A stretch of 64,000 nucleotides of DNA. Origin: Aquabacterium sp. J223. GTDB lineage: Bacteria > Pseudomonadota > Gammaproteobacteria > Burkholderiales > Burkholderiaceae_C. The translations under genes and the position numbers were made by a program. Below, one piece after another: positions 11,473 to 20,996 of the stretch. The notes below the pieces were generated by a model. That model ran no database searches. It saw only the letters and a list, made by a program, of their open reading frames with translations, and had not been told where the DNA came from. Numbering within the stretch: position 1 is the first letter of the stretch; the number at the start of each line of letters is the position of its first letter. The stretch covers positions 2,232,001-2,296,000 of the forward strand of contig NZ_CP088297.1 of assembly GCF_024666615.1 (NCBI RefSeq), read 5' to 3'.

Positions 11473-11640
11473 TCAGCCACCCTTGTGCGGCCGCTTGCCC
11501 GGGTTCTTCTTGCTGCGGGTGTGGGAGCCGCGCTCCAGGCTGCGCTTCTGGCCCTTGCCGGTGGTGAAGGTGACGCCACCGGGGGCGGCGGGTCTCGGGG
11601 TGGCGCGGCGGTCCGCTTCGGTGACGATCTTGTTGCCCAT
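11473..11640 (-). CDS. Small basic hypothetical protein (55 aa)
   Basis: A complete short reading frame begins MGNKIVTEADRR and ends KKNPGKRPHKGG with a TGA at 11473. It is rich in Lys, Arg, Gly and Pro, with a central GGVTFTTGKGQKRSLERGS, and would be strongly basic and probably disordered, which suggests nucleic-acid or ribosome contact. I do not recognise the family. It lies between two flavoprotein genes on the same strand. Gene-like codon use and the clean stop support it, but the ribosome binding site is weak. Confidence 0.6.
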   Translation of the reverse strand: MGNKIVTEADRRATPRPAAPGGVTFTTGKGQKRSLERGSHTRSKKNPGKRPHKGG

Positions 11641-11711
11641 GGCTGGCTCGTTGGGAGGTGTGGAGCGAACCCGCGATTAGGCCACAAACGCCGGTCGCTG
11701 GGCCGGCCGGC

Positions 11712-12959
11712 TCAACGGTGCAGCCAGCGCAATGCGCCGTCGCCCGCCGCGCGGCCGGTGGCGAAGCAGGCGGTCAGCAGGTAGCCCCCGGTGGGCGCCT
11801 CCCAGTCCAGCATCTCGCCGGCGCAGAACACGCCCGGCGCCGCGCGCAGCATCAGCTGCGCGTCCAGCGATTCGAAGCGCACGCCGCCGGCGGTGCTGAT
11901 GGCCTCGTCCAGCGGACGCGGCGCGACCAGCACCAGCGGCAGCGCCTTGATCGCCTGCGCCAGCCGGTGCGGGTCGGCCAGTTGCGCCGGGTCCAGCACC
12001 TCGTGCAGCAGCGCCGTCTTCACGCCGTGCAGGCCGAGCCGGCTCTTCAGGTGGGTGGCAAGGCTGCGCGGGCCGCGCGGGCGCAGTGTCTCGGCCAGCA
12101 CCTGCTCGAAGCGGTGGCCGGGCAGCAGGTCGAGGCACCACGTCGCCCGGCCGCGGGCCGCGATGGCCTCGCGCAGCCGCGCGCTGAAGGCATAGACCAG
12201 GCTGCCCTCCACGCCGCTGTCGGTGAGCACGAATTCGCCCTGCTGACGCTGGCCGGCGGTCGGCCCGTCGGCCATGAACGCCGCCACCGGCTTGACCGGC
12301 TGGCCGGCGAAGCGCTGGCGCAGGTGGTCGCTCCAGCCGGCGACGTCGAAGCCGCAGTTCGACGGCCGCAGCGGCGCCACCGCCGCGCCGCGGCCCGCCA
12401 GCAGGTCGACCCAGGCGCCGTCCGACCCCAGGTGCGGCCAGCTTGCGCCGCCCAGCGCCAGCACGGTGGCGTCGGCACGATGGGTCACCGGGCCGGCGGG
12501 CGATTGGAAGGCCAGCGCGCCGTCGGCCTGCCACCCCGTCCAGCGGTGCCGCGCGTGCAGCCGCACGCCGGCCGCGCGCAGCCGGTGCAGCCAGGCGCGC
12601 AGCAGCGGCGCCGCCTTCAGGTCCGCGGGGAACACCCGGCCCGAGCTGCCGACGAAGGTGGTGATGCCGAGCGCCTGCGCCCACTCGCGCAGCGCCGCGC
12701 CGTCGAAGGCGGCCACGTGCGGCGCCAGGGCCGCCTCGCGCTCGGCGTAGCGCGACAGCAGGCGCTCGGTGGGTTCCGAATGCGTGAGGTTGAGCCCGCC
12801 GCGCCCGGCCAGCAGGAACTTGCGTCCGACCGACGGCATGGCGTCGAACAGGTCCACCGGCATGCCGCCGGCGGCGAGCACTTCGGCGGCCATCAGACCG
12901 GCGGGTCCGCCGCCGATCACGGCGGCGCTGCGGGCGGGGGACGGGGCGTCGGCGGGCAT
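11712..12959 (-). CDS. TIGR03862/HI0933-like flavoprotein
   Basis: This 415-residue FAD protein has AAVIGGGPAGLMAAEVLAAG near the N-terminus and the family hallmark GRKFLLAGRGGLNLTHSE at about residue 50. The C-terminus ends with the FAD-closing CAGEMLDWEAPTGGYLLTAC region, split by a glycine-rich turn. The HI0933/BaiN group reduces unsaturated substrates in some members; the role here is unknown. I chose the ATG at 12959, 18 codons downstream of another in-frame ATG, because the FAD motif begins soon after it. It is divergent from the alcohol dehydrogenase gene. Confidence 0.9.
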   Translation of the reverse strand: MPADAPSPARSAAVIGGGPAGLMAAEVLAAGGMPVDLFDAMPSVGRKFLLAGRGGLNLTHSEPTERLLSRYAEREAALAPHVAAFDGAALREWAQALGITTFVGSSGRVFPADLKAAPLLRAWLHRLRAAGVRLHARHRWTGWQADGALAFQSPAGPVTHRADATVLALGGASWPHLGSDGAWVDLLAGRGAAVAPLRPSNCGFDVAGWSDHLRQRFAGQPVKPVAAFMADGPTAGQRQQGEFVLTDSGVEGSLVYAFSARLREAIAARGRATWCLDLLPGHRFEQVLAETLRPRGPRSLATHLKSRLGLHGVKTALLHEVLDPAQLADPHRLAQAIKALPLVLVAPRPLDEAISTAGGVRFESLDAQLMLRAAPGVFCAGEMLDWEAPTGGYLLTACFATGRAAGDGALRWLHR

Positions 12960-13082
12960 GGCGGCGGCGCAGTCTAGTCGCGCCGGGATGGCGCTGCGGC
13001 CGACCTTCATGCCGGCGCGCTGTCGCCTGGGTGACGGCCCGGCGGCGTGCCGGACGGACACTGGCGACCCAGGGAGACCACG

Positions 13083-14234
13083 ATGAACGACTTCGACTTC
13101 AACACCACCCGCAGCCTGAGCGTGCAGCGCGGCGGCGCGGGCCGGCTGGGCGACCGGCTGGCGGCGCTGGGCGCCACGCGCGTGCTGGTCATCACCGACC
13201 CCGGGGTGCTGGCGGCCGGCCTGCTGCAGGCCCCGTTGGCCGGGCTGCAGGCCGCGGGCCTGGCGCACCGGGTCTTCTCGGAGGTCGAGGCCGACCCGCC
13301 CGAGCACGTGATCGAAGCCGCGGTGCAGGCCGCCCTCGGCGCCGGCGCCGACCTGGTGCTCGGCTTCGGCGGCGGCAGCGCGATGGACGTGGCCAAGCTG
13401 GTCGCCCTGCTGGCGGGCAGCCGGGAGCCGCTGGCGGGTGCCTACGGCATCGGCCAGGCGCGCGGCCCGCGCCTGCCGCTGGTGCTGGTGCCCACCACCG
13501 CCGGCACCGGGTCGGAGGTGACGCCGATCGCCATCGTCACCACCGGCCCCGGGGAGAAGAAGGGCGTGGTCTCGCCGCTGCTGCTGCCCGACCTGGCGCT
13601 GCTGGACGCCGAACTCACGGTCGGCCTGCCCGCGCCCGTCACGGCCGCCACCGGCATCGACGCCATGGTCCATGCGGTCGAGGCCTACACCACCCGGCGG
13701 CTGAAGAATCCGCTGTCCGACTGCCTGGCCCGCGAGGCGCTGCGCCTGCTCGCCGGCGCGCTGCACCGCGCCTGCCGGGACGGCCGCGACAGGGCGGCGC
13801 GGGAGGACATGCTGCTCGGCGCCAGCCTGGCCGGCATGGCCTTCGCGAACGCGCCGGTGGCGGCGGTGCACGCGCTGGCCTACCCGGTGGGCGCGCGCTT
13901 CCACGTGCCGCACGGGCTGTCCAACGCGCTGATGCTCGGGCCGGTGCTGCGCTTCAACCTGCCGCAGGCCGCCGACCGCTACGCCGAGCTGTGCGACATC
14001 GTGCAGCCGGGCACCGGCGGCGACACGGCGGCCAGGGCCGAGGCCTTCGTGCGGTGGATGGGCGGCCTGTCGGCCGGCGTCGGCCTGCCCGGCCGGCTGC
14101 GCGAGGTGGGCATCGGCGACGCCGACCTGCCGCAGCTGGCGGCCGACGCCATGCTGCAGACGCGGCTGCTGGTCAACAACCCGCGCGAGGTGACCCAGGC
14201 CGACGCACTGGCGCTGTACCGGGAGGCGTGGTGA
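13083..14234 (+). CDS. Iron-containing alcohol dehydrogenase
   Basis: This 383-residue group III alcohol dehydrogenase has the NAD-binding GFGGGSAMDVAKL (about residues 98-110), then VPTTAGTGSEVTP and the metal-ligand region HALAYPVGARFHVPHGLSN, containing two of the three His ligands. Members oxidise short-chain alcohols, lactaldehyde or 1,3-propanediol; the substrate here is not determined. GGGAG a few bases upstream supports the ATG at 13083. The stop overlaps the GTG of the thioesterase gene, so they form a two-gene operon, divergent from the HI0933-like flavoprotein. Confidence 0.94.
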   Translation: MNDFDFNTTRSLSVQRGGAGRLGDRLAALGATRVLVITDPGVLAAGLLQAPLAGLQAAGLAHRVFSEVEADPPEHVIEAAVQAALGAGADLVLGFGGGSAMDVAKLVALLAGSREPLAGAYGIGQARGPRLPLVLVPTTAGTGSEVTPIAIVTTGPGEKKGVVSPLLLPDLALLDAELTVGLPAPVTAATGIDAMVHAVEAYTTRRLKNPLSDCLAREALRLLAGALHRACRDGRDRAAREDMLLGASLAGMAFANAPVAAVHALAYPVGARFHVPHGLSNALMLGPVLRFNLPQAADRYAELCDIVQPGTGGDTAARAEAFVRWMGGLSAGVGLPGRLREVGIGDADLPQLAADAMLQTRLLVNNPREVTQADALALYREAW

Positions 14235-14680
14235 GCGAGGCCGACGCCAAGGCGGCCCCGACCCGCCGGGCCGACTACCCGCACCTGCGGCCGCTGGACA
14301 CCCGCTGGGGCGACAACGACGCCTACGGCCATGTCAACAACGTCGTCTACTACGCCTTCTTCGACACCGCGGTCAACCGCCACCTGATCGAGCACGGCGT
14401 GCTCGACGTGGTGCGCAGCCCGGTCATCGGCCTGGTGGTCGAGACCCGCTGCCGCTTCTTCTCGTCGATCGCCTTTCCCGACACGGTGCACGCCGGGCTG
14501 AAGGTCACCCACCTCGGCCGCAGCAGCGTGCGCTACGAGATCGGCCTGTTCCGCAACGACGTCGACACCGCCGCGGCGGTGGGGCAGTTCGTCCACGTCT
14601 ACGTCGACCGGGCCAGCCAGCGGCCGGTGCCGCTGCCCGAGCCGGTGCGCGCGCTGCTGCAGACGCTGCAGCGGCGTTGA
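14231..14680 (+). CDS. Hotdog-fold acyl-CoA thioesterase (4HBT/YbgC-like)
   Basis: This 149-residue single-hotdog protein carries the 4-hydroxybenzoyl-CoA thioesterase motif DTRWGDNDAYGHVNNVVYYA, with the catalytic Asp and the GHVNN turn. It should hydrolyse an acyl-CoA thioester in the cytosol. The start is GTG at 14231, overlapping the stop of the alcohol dehydrogenase by four bases. The pairing suggests a short catabolic module that releases acids after alcohol oxidation, but that is inference. Confidence 0.92.
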   Translation: MSEADAKAAPTRRADYPHLRPLDTRWGDNDAYGHVNNVVYYAFFDTAVNRHLIEHGVLDVVRSPVIGLVVETRCRFFSSIAFPDTVHAGLKVTHLGRSSVRYEIGLFRNDVDTAAAVGQFVHVYVDRASQRPVPLPEPVRALLQTLQRR

Positions 14681-14765
14681 GGTTATCGAGCCCCGGCGGC
14701 GAACTGCTTGCGGATGGGCGGCCGGGCTGCCAGGTGCGGCGCGGCCTCGGTCAGCGGCCGCCTGT

Positions 14766-15275
14766 TCAGCGCCCGTCCGCGACCCGGTAGTCGACGAAGT
14801 CGTAGCGCCAGCCCTCGGGGCTGGCGTGCGTCTCGCGGCCCGCCTCGACGAAGCGCGCGCGGTCCCAGGCGGGAAAGCGCACGTCGCCGTCGAAGTCGTG
14901 GTCGATCTCGGTCAGCACCAGCCGCTGGGCGATGGGCAGCACGGCCTCGAACAGCGCCACGCCGCCGATGACGAAGGCCTCCGGCACGTCGCCGGCCGCC
15001 TGCAGCGCCTCGTCCAGCGAGCCGCAGCGCTCGGCGCCGGCGGCCGACCAGCCGGGCTGCCGCGTCACCACCAGGTTGCGCCGGCCCGGCAGCGGGCGGC
15101 CGATCGAGTCCCAGGTGCGCCGGCCCATGATGACCGGCGCGCCCAGCGTGGTGCGCTTGAAGAAGGGCAGGTCCTGCGGCAGCTGCGCCTTGGTCCAGGG
15201 CAGCGCGTTGTCGCGGCCGATGACGCCGTTGCGCGCCACGGCGGCGATGAGGGAGAGGCGCTGTGGCCTGACCAT
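14766..15275 (-). CDS. folA: Dihydrofolate reductase
   Basis: This 169-residue DHFR reduces dihydrofolate to tetrahydrofolate with NADPH. It shows LSLIAAVARNGVIGRDNALPW at the N-terminus (split as LIAAVARNGVIG and DNALPW), the LPQDLPFFKRTTLGAPVIMG stretch, GRRTWDSIGRPLPGR and AFVIGGVALFE. Its ATG overlaps the thyA stop by one base (TGATG). This coupling is logical, as thymidylate synthase produces the dihydrofolate that FolA recycles. Length is normal. Confidence 0.97.
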   Translation of the reverse strand: MVRPQRLSLIAAVARNGVIGRDNALPWTKAQLPQDLPFFKRTTLGAPVIMGRRTWDSIGRPLPGRRNLVVTRQPGWSAAGAERCGSLDEALQAAGDVPEAFVIGGVALFEAVLPIAQRLVLTEIDHDFDGDVRFPAWDRARFVEAGRETHASPEGWRYDFVDYRVADGR

Positions 15276-16171
15276 CAGACGGCGACCTCGGCCGCGATCG
15301 GCGGGTGCGGCTCGTAGCCCTGCACCTCGAAGTCGTCGATGGTGTAGCCCTCGATGGTCGCCGGCCGGCGCAGCAGCCGCAGCGCCGCGGTGGGCCGCGG
15401 CTCGCGCCGCAGCTGCTCCCGCGCCTGGTCGAGGTGGTTGAGGTACAGGTGCACGTCGCCGCCCATCCAGACGAACTGCCCGACCTCCAGCCCGGCCTGC
15501 TGCGCCAGCATGTGCTGCAGCGCCACCGTGCCGATCCAGTTGAAGGGCACGCCCAGCAGCAGGTCGGCGCTGCGCTGGAACATCAGGCAGTTCAGCCGGC
15601 CCTCGCTGCTGACGTGGTACTGGTAGAGCAGGTGGCAGGGCGGCAGCGCCATGTCGCCCAACTCGGGCACGTTCCAGGCGTGGAAGAGCATGCGGCGGCT
15701 GCTCGGGTTGGCCTTCAGCGTCTCGATCAGGGTGGCGATCTGGTCGTGCTCCCGGCCGTCGGCCCCCAGCCAGCGCCGCCACTGCTTGCCGTACACCGGG
15801 CCCAGTTCGCCCCAGCGCGCGGCGAAGGCCTCGTCGCCGACGATGCGGCGTTCGAAGTCGGCCTGCGCGATCGCCTCGCCGGTCTCGCGCCGATAGCGGG
15901 CCAGCGGCCAGTCGCTCCAGATGCGCACGTTCTGCTGCAGCAGCGAGCGGATGTTGGTCTGGCCGGTGAGGAACCAGAGCATCTCCTTGACCGCCGTCTT
16001 CCAGTAGACGCGCTTGGTCGTCAGCAGCGGCAGTTCGCCCTTGGCCAGGTCGAAGCGCGCCATGGCGCCGAACACCGACAGCGTGCCCACGCCGGTGCGG
16101 TCGATGCGGCGGTCGCCGCCCTCCAGGATCTGCGACAGCAGGCTCAGGTACTGGGCGTCGGGATGGGGCAT
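15275..16171 (-). CDS. thyA: Thymidylate synthase
   Basis: ThyA (298 residues) methylates dUMP to dTMP using methylene-tetrahydrofolate. The catalytic Cys179 lies in ALPPCHLLYQ, preceded by SSRRMLFHAWNVPELGDM; the C-terminal IDDFEVQGYEPHPPI forms the folate site. It is somewhat longer than the 264-residue E. coli enzyme, because of a longer middle region and an Arg-rich stretch near the end. It is translationally coupled to folA downstream and divergent from the mgtC-like gene, with about 100 bases between. Confidence 0.97.
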   Translation of the reverse strand: MPHPDAQYLSLLSQILEGGDRRIDRTGVGTLSVFGAMARFDLAKGELPLLTTKRVYWKTAVKEMLWFLTGQTNIRSLLQQNVRIWSDWPLARYRRETGEAIAQADFERRIVGDEAFAARWGELGPVYGKQWRRWLGADGREHDQIATLIETLKANPSSRRMLFHAWNVPELGDMALPPCHLLYQYHVSSEGRLNCLMFQRSADLLLGVPFNWIGTVALQHMLAQQAGLEVGQFVWMGGDVHLYLNHLDQAREQLRREPRPTAALRLLRRPATIEGYTIDDFEVQGYEPHPPIAAEVAV

Positions 16172-16271
16172 GGCGCGGGAAGAAAGGCGGCTGGAGGCGG
16201 CGGAGGGCGCAGTCTAAGCGGCGGCCTCGGACGCCCTGACCCCAGGCACCCGGGTTGCACTTCTCGTCCCG

Positions 16272-16811
16272 ATGGACGACGTGCACGCCCGATTGGTCGC
16301 CACGCTGGCGGCGGAATTCTCCGACCTGGCCGACGTGGAGCATGCCACCCGGGCGCTGGCCCGGCTGCTGATGGCGGTGCTGCTGTGCGGCCTCATCGGC
16401 TGGGAACGCGAGCGCGGCGACAAGACGGCCGGGCTGCGCACGCACATCCTGGTCGGCCTGGGCGCCGCCATCGTGGTGCTGGCGCCGGCGATGAGCGGCG
16501 CCGACCACGACAGCCTGAGCCGGGTGGTCCAGGGCATCGTCGCCGGGGTCGGCTTTCTCGGCGCGGGCGCCATCCTCAAGCACGACAACCTGGGCCAGGT
16601 GCGCGGGCTGACGACGGCGGCCAGCATCTGGGCCTCGGCGGCCATCGGCATCACGGTGGGCATGGGGCTGCACACCACGGCGATCGCGGCGGCGGTGATG
16701 GTCATGGCGGTGCTGCGCGGCCTGATGCCGGTGGAGCGGTACATCAACGCCCGGCAGCGCGGGCTGCGCCAGCGACGGGGTCAGCCGCCCGCCGACGACC
16801 GCCGTTCGTAG
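16272..16811 (+). CDS. MgtC/SapB family membrane protein
   Basis: This 179-residue protein has an amphipathic start and then four to five hydrophobic helices with the MgtC signature LLCGLIGWERERGDKTAGLR and GVGFLGAGAILK. MgtC-type proteins influence magnesium and membrane ATP homeostasis in some pathogens; in environmental bacteria the role is unclear. It lacks the C-terminal ACT-like domain of true MgtC, so it belongs to the short SapB-like form. Its end overlaps the convergent MFS gene by 31 bases. Confidence 0.9.
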   Translation: MDDVHARLVATLAAEFSDLADVEHATRALARLLMAVLLCGLIGWERERGDKTAGLRTHILVGLGAAIVVLAPAMSGADHDSLSRVVQGIVAGVGFLGAGAILKHDNLGQVRGLTTAASIWASAAIGITVGMGLHTTAIAAAVMVMAVLRGLMPVERYINARQRGLRQRRGQPPADDRRS

Positions 16812-17996
16812 GGGTCCTGCAGGCGCGCGCCCACCCGCCAGGCGCCCACCGTCAGCAGCAGCGCCATGCCGGCCAGCACGGCCCGCGTGCCGCCATGGCC
16901 GGCCAGCACCGCCGCCACCAGCGGCCCCGCGGCCGCGCCGGCGAAGCGCACGCTGTTGTAGATGCCGATGGCCAGGCCCTTGTCGGCGGCGAAGAGGTTG
17001 GTGAGGATGGCCGTCTGCGGCGGCAGGCTCAGGCCCTGCAGCAGGCCGTAGGCCGCGAGCAGCGCCACCAGCAGCGACAGCGGCAGCGCATCCAGCGCCA
17101 GCGCCGCCGCCAGCAGCGCCAGCACCACGGCCGAGCCCCAGCCCGCGGCCTTGACCAGCCCGGTGCGGGTCCAGCGGCCGAGCAGGCGCTTGACGCCGGC
17201 CACGCCCAGCAGCAGCCCCACCGTCAGCGGCACGAAGACGAAGCCGCGCTGCGCCACCGGCAGGCCGTAGCGCTCGTCCAGCAGCACCGGCAGGTGCACC
17301 AGCACGCTGTAGTAGCCGTAGAACTGGCTGAAGCCGAGCACCATCAGCGCCCGGGCCGAGGGCTCGCCGACGATGCGCGACAGCGACCCGCCGGCGGCCT
17401 TCGCCGCGCCGGGCGTGCGCGGCGGCAGGGTCTCGGGCATCAGCACCGCGTTGTAGGCCAGCACCGCCAGCCCGGCGACCACCAGCAGCGCGAAGCTCCA
17501 CTGCCAGGCCACGTGGCCGGCGATGAGCCCGCCGACCACCGGCCCCGCCACCGGGCCCATGAAGCTGAGCGTCTGCGCCACGCTCATCGCCTGCGCCCGG
17601 CGCTCGGGCGGGTAGAGGTCGGCGATGACGATCATCGACATCGCGATGCCGGCGCTGACGCCCACCGCCTGCACCAATCGTCCGGCGAGGAACAGCCCGT
17701 AGCCCTGGGCCAGCCCGCACATCAGCGAGCCGAGCGTGAAGATCAGCAGCGCCGGCAGCAGCACCCGCCGGCGGCCGAGCCGGTCGGCCAGCCCGCCGAC
17801 GAACAGCCCGCACACCGCCAGCATCGCGACGAAGCCCGACAGGGTGAGGTTGATCCACAGCGCGTCGACGCCGAAGGCCTGGCCGATCTCGACCAGGCTG
17901 GGGGGTGTAGACGGTCTGGGTGAAGGGACCGAGGAAGCCGCCGGCGGCCACGCCGGCGAGCACCGCGCGCCGGCGGCCTTCGCTGAGGGAGATCAA
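16781..17996 (-). CDS. MFS transporter (frameshifted near 5' end)
   Basis: This is a 12-helix major facilitator of the drug-resistance type. GLADRLGRRRVLLPALL is the loop 2-3 motif A, and SFMGPVAGPVVGGLIAG resembles the antiporter motif C, so an exporter is likely. A run of six G on the plus strand (17900-17905) breaks the frame after GPFTQTVYTP. Removing one base joins it to SLVEIGQAFGVDALWINL and gives 404 residues. The best start is the TTG at 17996 (LISLSEGRRR); no ATG is available in that frame nearby. The substrate is unknown. It lies 34 bases after the ABC exporter gene on the same strand. Confidence 0.84.
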
Positions 17997-18030
17997 GGGA
18001 ACCGCTTCGAGAAAGAGGGGAGGGGAAGGC

Positions 18031-19921
18031 TCAGGCGCTGAACTGCAGCGACGCCAGCCGGGCGTACAGGCCGCCGCGGGCCAGCAGTTCGGCATGCGTG
18101 CCCTGGTCGACGATGCAACCGCCGTCCATCACGACGATGCGGTCGGCACGCTGCACGGTCGCCAGCCGGTGGGCGATGACCAGCGTCGTGCGACCCTGCA
18201 TCGCCTGCTCCAGCGCGGCCTGCACATGGCGCTCGCTCTCGGCGTCGAGCGCGCTGGTGGCCTCGTCGAGCAGCAGCAGCGGCGGGTTCTTCAGCATGGC
18301 GCGGGCGATGGCCAGCCGCTGCCGCTGTCCGCCGGACAGCCGCACGCCACGCTCGCCCAGGTGGCTGGCCCAGCCCTCGGGCAGCGCGGCGACGAAGCCG
18401 TCGGCGTGCGCGGCGACCGCGGCCGCCTGCACCTCGGCATCGGTGGCGTCCGGCCGGCCGTAGCGGATGTTGTCGAGCGCGCTGGCCGAGAAGATGACGC
18501 TGTCCTGCGGCACCAGGCCGATGCGCTCGCGCAGGGTGTCGGGCGCCAGCCGGTCGACCGGCACGCCGTCCAGCAGCACCCGGCCCGCCTGCGCGTCGTA
18601 GAAGCGCAGCAGCAGCTGGAACACCGTGCTCTTGCCGGCGCCGCTGGGACCGACCAGGGCCACCGTCTCGCCCGGGCGCACCTCGAGGCTGACGTCCTGC
18701 AGCGCCGGCTGCCCGGGCCGCGACGGGTAGCAGAAGGTGACCCGGTCCAGCACCACCGACGAGCCGCCGTGCACCGCGGGCAGGGGCAGCGGGTCCGCCG
18801 GCGCGGCCACCGGCGAGCTGCTGGCCAGCAGCTCCATCAGCCGCTCCATAGCGCCGGCGGCGCGCAGCACCTCGCTCCACACCTCGGACAGCGCCGCCAC
18901 CGAGCCGACGAACAGCGCGACGTAGACCACCGTCTGCCCCAGGTGGCCGGCCGAGATCTCACCGCGCAGCACCGCCTGCGTGCCCAGGTAAAGCCCCCAC
19001 AGCAGGGCGCCGAAGGTGGCGCTGATGATGAAGGCCACCAGCACCGCCCGCACCCGGGTGCGCCGCTGCGCGGTGCGGAAGGCGTCCTCGGCGGCGGCGC
19101 GGAAGCGGGCCGCCTCGCGCCCCTCCTGGACGTACGACTGCACCACCGGGATGGCGTTGAGCACCTCGGCGGCGATGGCGCTGGCGTCGGCCACCCGGTC
19201 CTGGCTGGCCCGCGACAGCTTGCGCACCCGCCGGCCGAACACCAGCGCCGGCGCCACGACGACCACCAGGATGGCCAGCACCTGGGCCATCACCCACGGG
19301 TTGGTGGCCACCAGCATGACCAGCGCGCCGCCGCCCATCAGCGCGTTGCGCAGCCCCAGCGACAGGCTGGAGCCGACGACGGTCTGCACCAGCGTCGTGT
19401 CAGCGGTCAGCCGCGACAGCACCTCGCCGGTCCGCGTGGTCTCGAAGAAGGCCGGGCTCATGCGCAGCACATGGGCATAGACCGCGCTGCGCAGGTCGGC
19501 GGTGATGCGCTCGCCCAGCCAGCTCACGCTGTAGAAGCGCAGGCCCGAGAAGACGCCGATGGCGGCGCCGACGGCGAACAGCGCGCCGAAGTGCTCTCGC
19601 AGCGCCATCAGCCGCTCGCCCGGGCCGCCCTGGGCCAGGCCCTGGTCGATCAGGCTGCGCAGCGCCACCGGCAGCGCCAGCGTGGCCAGCGCCGCGCACA
19701 CGAGGAACAGCAGCGCCAGCACGACCCGGCCGCGGTAGGGCGCGACGAAGGGCGCCAGCGCGGCCAGGGCCTTCGGCGACCGTGCGCGCGGCAGGGCCGG
19801 TGCGTTGGTGTCGTCGGGTCGGGGAGGGTGGGGGGCCGGGCTCGTCGTCGGATCGGCGGGCCAGGCGAGGGCCGCGGCCGGCGTGGACGTGCCGGCCCGG
19901 TCCGGGGCGTCGGGGGGGCAT
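18031..19921 (-). CDS. MsbA-like ABC exporter, fused permease-ATPase (frameshift just after start)
   Basis: This is a half-size ABC exporter: a six-helix membrane domain in the first 350 residues, then an ATPase with VALVGPSGAGKST (Walker A), VRLSGGQRQRLAIARA (signature) and LLLLDEATSALD (Walker B). It should work as a homodimer exporting lipid or drug-like molecules. As sequenced, the frame has no ATG in a sensible place. Removing one C from the C7 run at 19912-19918 puts the ATG at 19921 in frame, giving MPPDAPDRAGTSTPA and 629 residues. Without that correction the frame extends to 19995 with an unlikely Arg/Pro-rich leader. Confidence 0.87.
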
Positions 19922-20126
19922 GGCCGCAGTCTACGGCGCCTCGACGGCACCCTCTGTCCGCGGGGCCGGCGCGGCGGTCGCGGCGCATTCGCCACAAAGC
20001 CCGACTTCGCCGTGCATAGGGTGATGCCAGCGGCGGGTGCTTGTGGTCGAATGCCTTGGCGACGGTCACCGGCGGTGGCCGTCCGACCGCCCTTTTCGCC
20101 GACGCGCCTTCGCGGTGCCGCCCGAC

Positions 20127-20975
20127 ATGCCCGTGCTGCACGAGCCGCCCACCACCCCCCTGCCGCCGGCCCCCGGCGACCCCGAGCCCTGGCGCGACCG
20201 GCTGATCCGCTGGCTGTTGCGCCTCGGGCGCGCGCGGGCGGTGGCCGTCGTCAGCGCCGTGGTGGTCGCCACGGCGGTGCTCACCACCGTGGCGCTGGTG
20301 CTGCTGGTCGGCCGGGGCGACCCGTGGCTGGCCGCCGCCATCGCGGCCGCCAGCACGCTGATGGCGGCGCCCTTCATCGTCGGCACCATGATCGGCCTGC
20401 TCTTCCAGCTCGACGCCACGCGGCAGCAGCTGGCCGTGCTCGCCACCCAGGACGACCTGACCGGCGTGCACAACCGCCGCCACTTCATGGGCCTGGCCGA
20501 GCGCGAATGGTCGCGCTGCCGCCGCTACGACATCCCGGCCGCGGTGCTGCTCATCGACGCCGACCGCTTCAAGGACATCAACGACCGGCACGGCCACCTC
20601 TGCGGCGACCAGATGCTGCGCGAGCTGACCCGCATCGCCGGCGCCTCGCTGCGCGCGGGCGACCTGCTGGCCCGCTTCGGCGGCGAGGAGCTCATCGTCT
20701 TCCTGCCCCACACCGACCCGCTGGGCGCGTTGGACGTGGCCGAGCGCATCCGCGAGCGGGTGAGCGAGCTGCGGCTGGCCTGGCAGGGCCGCGAGGTGCA
20801 GACCACGGTGAGCATCGGCGTCGCGTCGCTGGGTGAACATCCGGCGCTCGAGGCGCTGGTGCACGACGCCGACCTGGCGCTGTACGCCGCCAAGGAGGCG
20901 GGGCGCAACTGCGTGCGCGCGTCGCCGATCCAGCCGCGGCGCAGCGGCGAGAGCCGGACGTTCGCCTGGCGCTGA
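20127..20975 (+). CDS. Membrane-bound diguanylate cyclase (GGDEF)
   Basis: This 282-residue protein makes cyclic di-GMP from GTP. Two membrane helices (about 38-62 and 67-93) are followed by a GGDEF domain with RFGGEELIVFLP (GGEEL at about 185-189), an active-site variant compatible with catalysis. RAGD five residues upstream matches the RxxD inhibitory site, so product feedback is likely. LATQDDLTGVHNRRHF marks the domain start. I prefer the ATG at 20127 to the GTG at 20037, as the intervening residues look non-coding. There is no periplasmic sensor domain of any size, so the input signal is unknown. Confidence 0.9.
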   Translation: MPVLHEPPTTPLPPAPGDPEPWRDRLIRWLLRLGRARAVAVVSAVVVATAVLTTVALVLLVGRGDPWLAAAIAAASTLMAAPFIVGTMIGLLFQLDATRQQLAVLATQDDLTGVHNRRHFMGLAEREWSRCRRYDIPAAVLLIDADRFKDINDRHGHLCGDQMLRELTRIAGASLRAGDLLARFGGEELIVFLPHTDPLGALDVAERIRERVSELRLAWQGREVQTTVSIGVASLGEHPALEALVHDADLALYAAKEAGRNCVRASPIQPRRSGESRTFAWR

Positions 20976-20996
20976 GGGCGGCCCGGTGCACCGCTC

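Noticed and set aside
15305-17923. An 872-codon open frame on the plus strand opposite thyA and the MFS gene
   Set aside because: It crosses several convincing genes on both strands and has low-complexity content. It is a GC artefact.
20037-20126. A longer diguanylate cyclase starting at GTG 20037
   Set aside because: The extra 30 residues are Arg/Pro-rich without family resemblance, and the ATG at 20127 precedes the first membrane helix at a normal distance.
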